The notes beneath the pieces are model-generated. The model was not told the origin of the DNA. It ran no database searches and worked only from the letters and a program-made list of their open reading frames with translations. A program made the position numbers and the translations under genes. Shown in pieces: positions 33,159 to 33,199 of a DNA stretch of 33,199 nt. Each line of letters opens with the position of its first letter. The stretch's first letter is position 1. Origin of the DNA: Planctomycetaceae bacterium (GTDB lineage Bacteria; Planctomycetota; Planctomycetia; Pirellulales; Lacipirellulaceae); NCBI GenBank assembly GCA_003233055.1, contig QIKP01000076.1, positions 1-33,199 on the forward strand. The letters are read 5' to 3'.

Positions 33159-33199
33159 ATGCGTAAAGGTTTGCGAGGGCCGAAGTTGCCGAGAATCGA
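33159..33199 (+). CDS. Possible start of a gene cut by the right edge
   Basis: An ATG at 33159 opens a frame that stays open to the end of the window (MRKGLRGPKLPRI). The basic start is compatible with a real protein, but only 13 codons are visible and there is no strong Shine-Dalgarno sequence. It could equally be chance. Confidence 0.2.
   Translation, partial: MRKGLRGPKLPRI

Overview
The window is high-GC bacterial DNA, most probably from a planctomycete (phylum Planctomycetota, perhaps Pirellulales). The main evidence is the 5' half of a 16S rRNA gene at the left edge, whose 5' end reads GAACGTTGGCGGCATGGATT, a start I associate with planctomycetes. Many genes also lack a clear Shine-Dalgarno sequence. 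The family-level assignment is inference.

Layout: (1) 1-1180, minus strand: 16S rRNA 5' half with its leader, a boxA-like antitermination site and a good sigma-70 type promoter. (2) 1.3-9 kb: a membrane fatty acid desaturase (minus), an AroH-type chorismate mutase, the lutABC lactate-oxidation operon, and an orphan ketosynthase-fold protein that has lost its catalytic cysteine and one histidine. (3) 9-13.4 kb, minus strand: a cytochrome c'-like haem protein, an SLC13-type permease with two RCK_C domains, and an LptF/LptG permease. (4) 13.6-16.4 kb, plus strand: comF, a DUF502 membrane protein and hemC. (5) 16.7-26.9 kb, plus strand: a flagellar cluster flgF-flgG-flgA-flgH-flgI-flgJ-flgN-flgK-flgL. 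It covers the distal rod, the P and L rings, the hook-filament junction and their chaperones, and is preceded by a consensus sigma-54 promoter with two tandem upstream boxes. (6) 27.3-30.2 kb, minus strand: sdhC and sdhA (succinate dehydrogenase) with a 22-bp perfect hairpin between them and no sdhB next to them. (7) 31-32.6 kb, minus strand: an exported TPR-repeat protein, followed by about 600 bases without a recognisable gene.

The most unusual structure is in the gaps. Four long intergenic regions (about 1344-1727, 4061-4324, 26886-27131 and 30424-30995) carry related, modular elements with inverted, imperfectly matching ends (CAGGAGAAC... and ...CGTCCTG) and nested palindromes. They look like a non-coding, MITE-like or foldback family, and fragments of it recur in other gaps. 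A separate 26-nt sequence occurs in exact inverted copies at the 3' ends of lutA and hemC and contains both stop codons. The other points that most merit checking are the Cys-less ketosynthase, the sigma-54 control region of the flagellar genes and the sdhC-sdhA hairpin.
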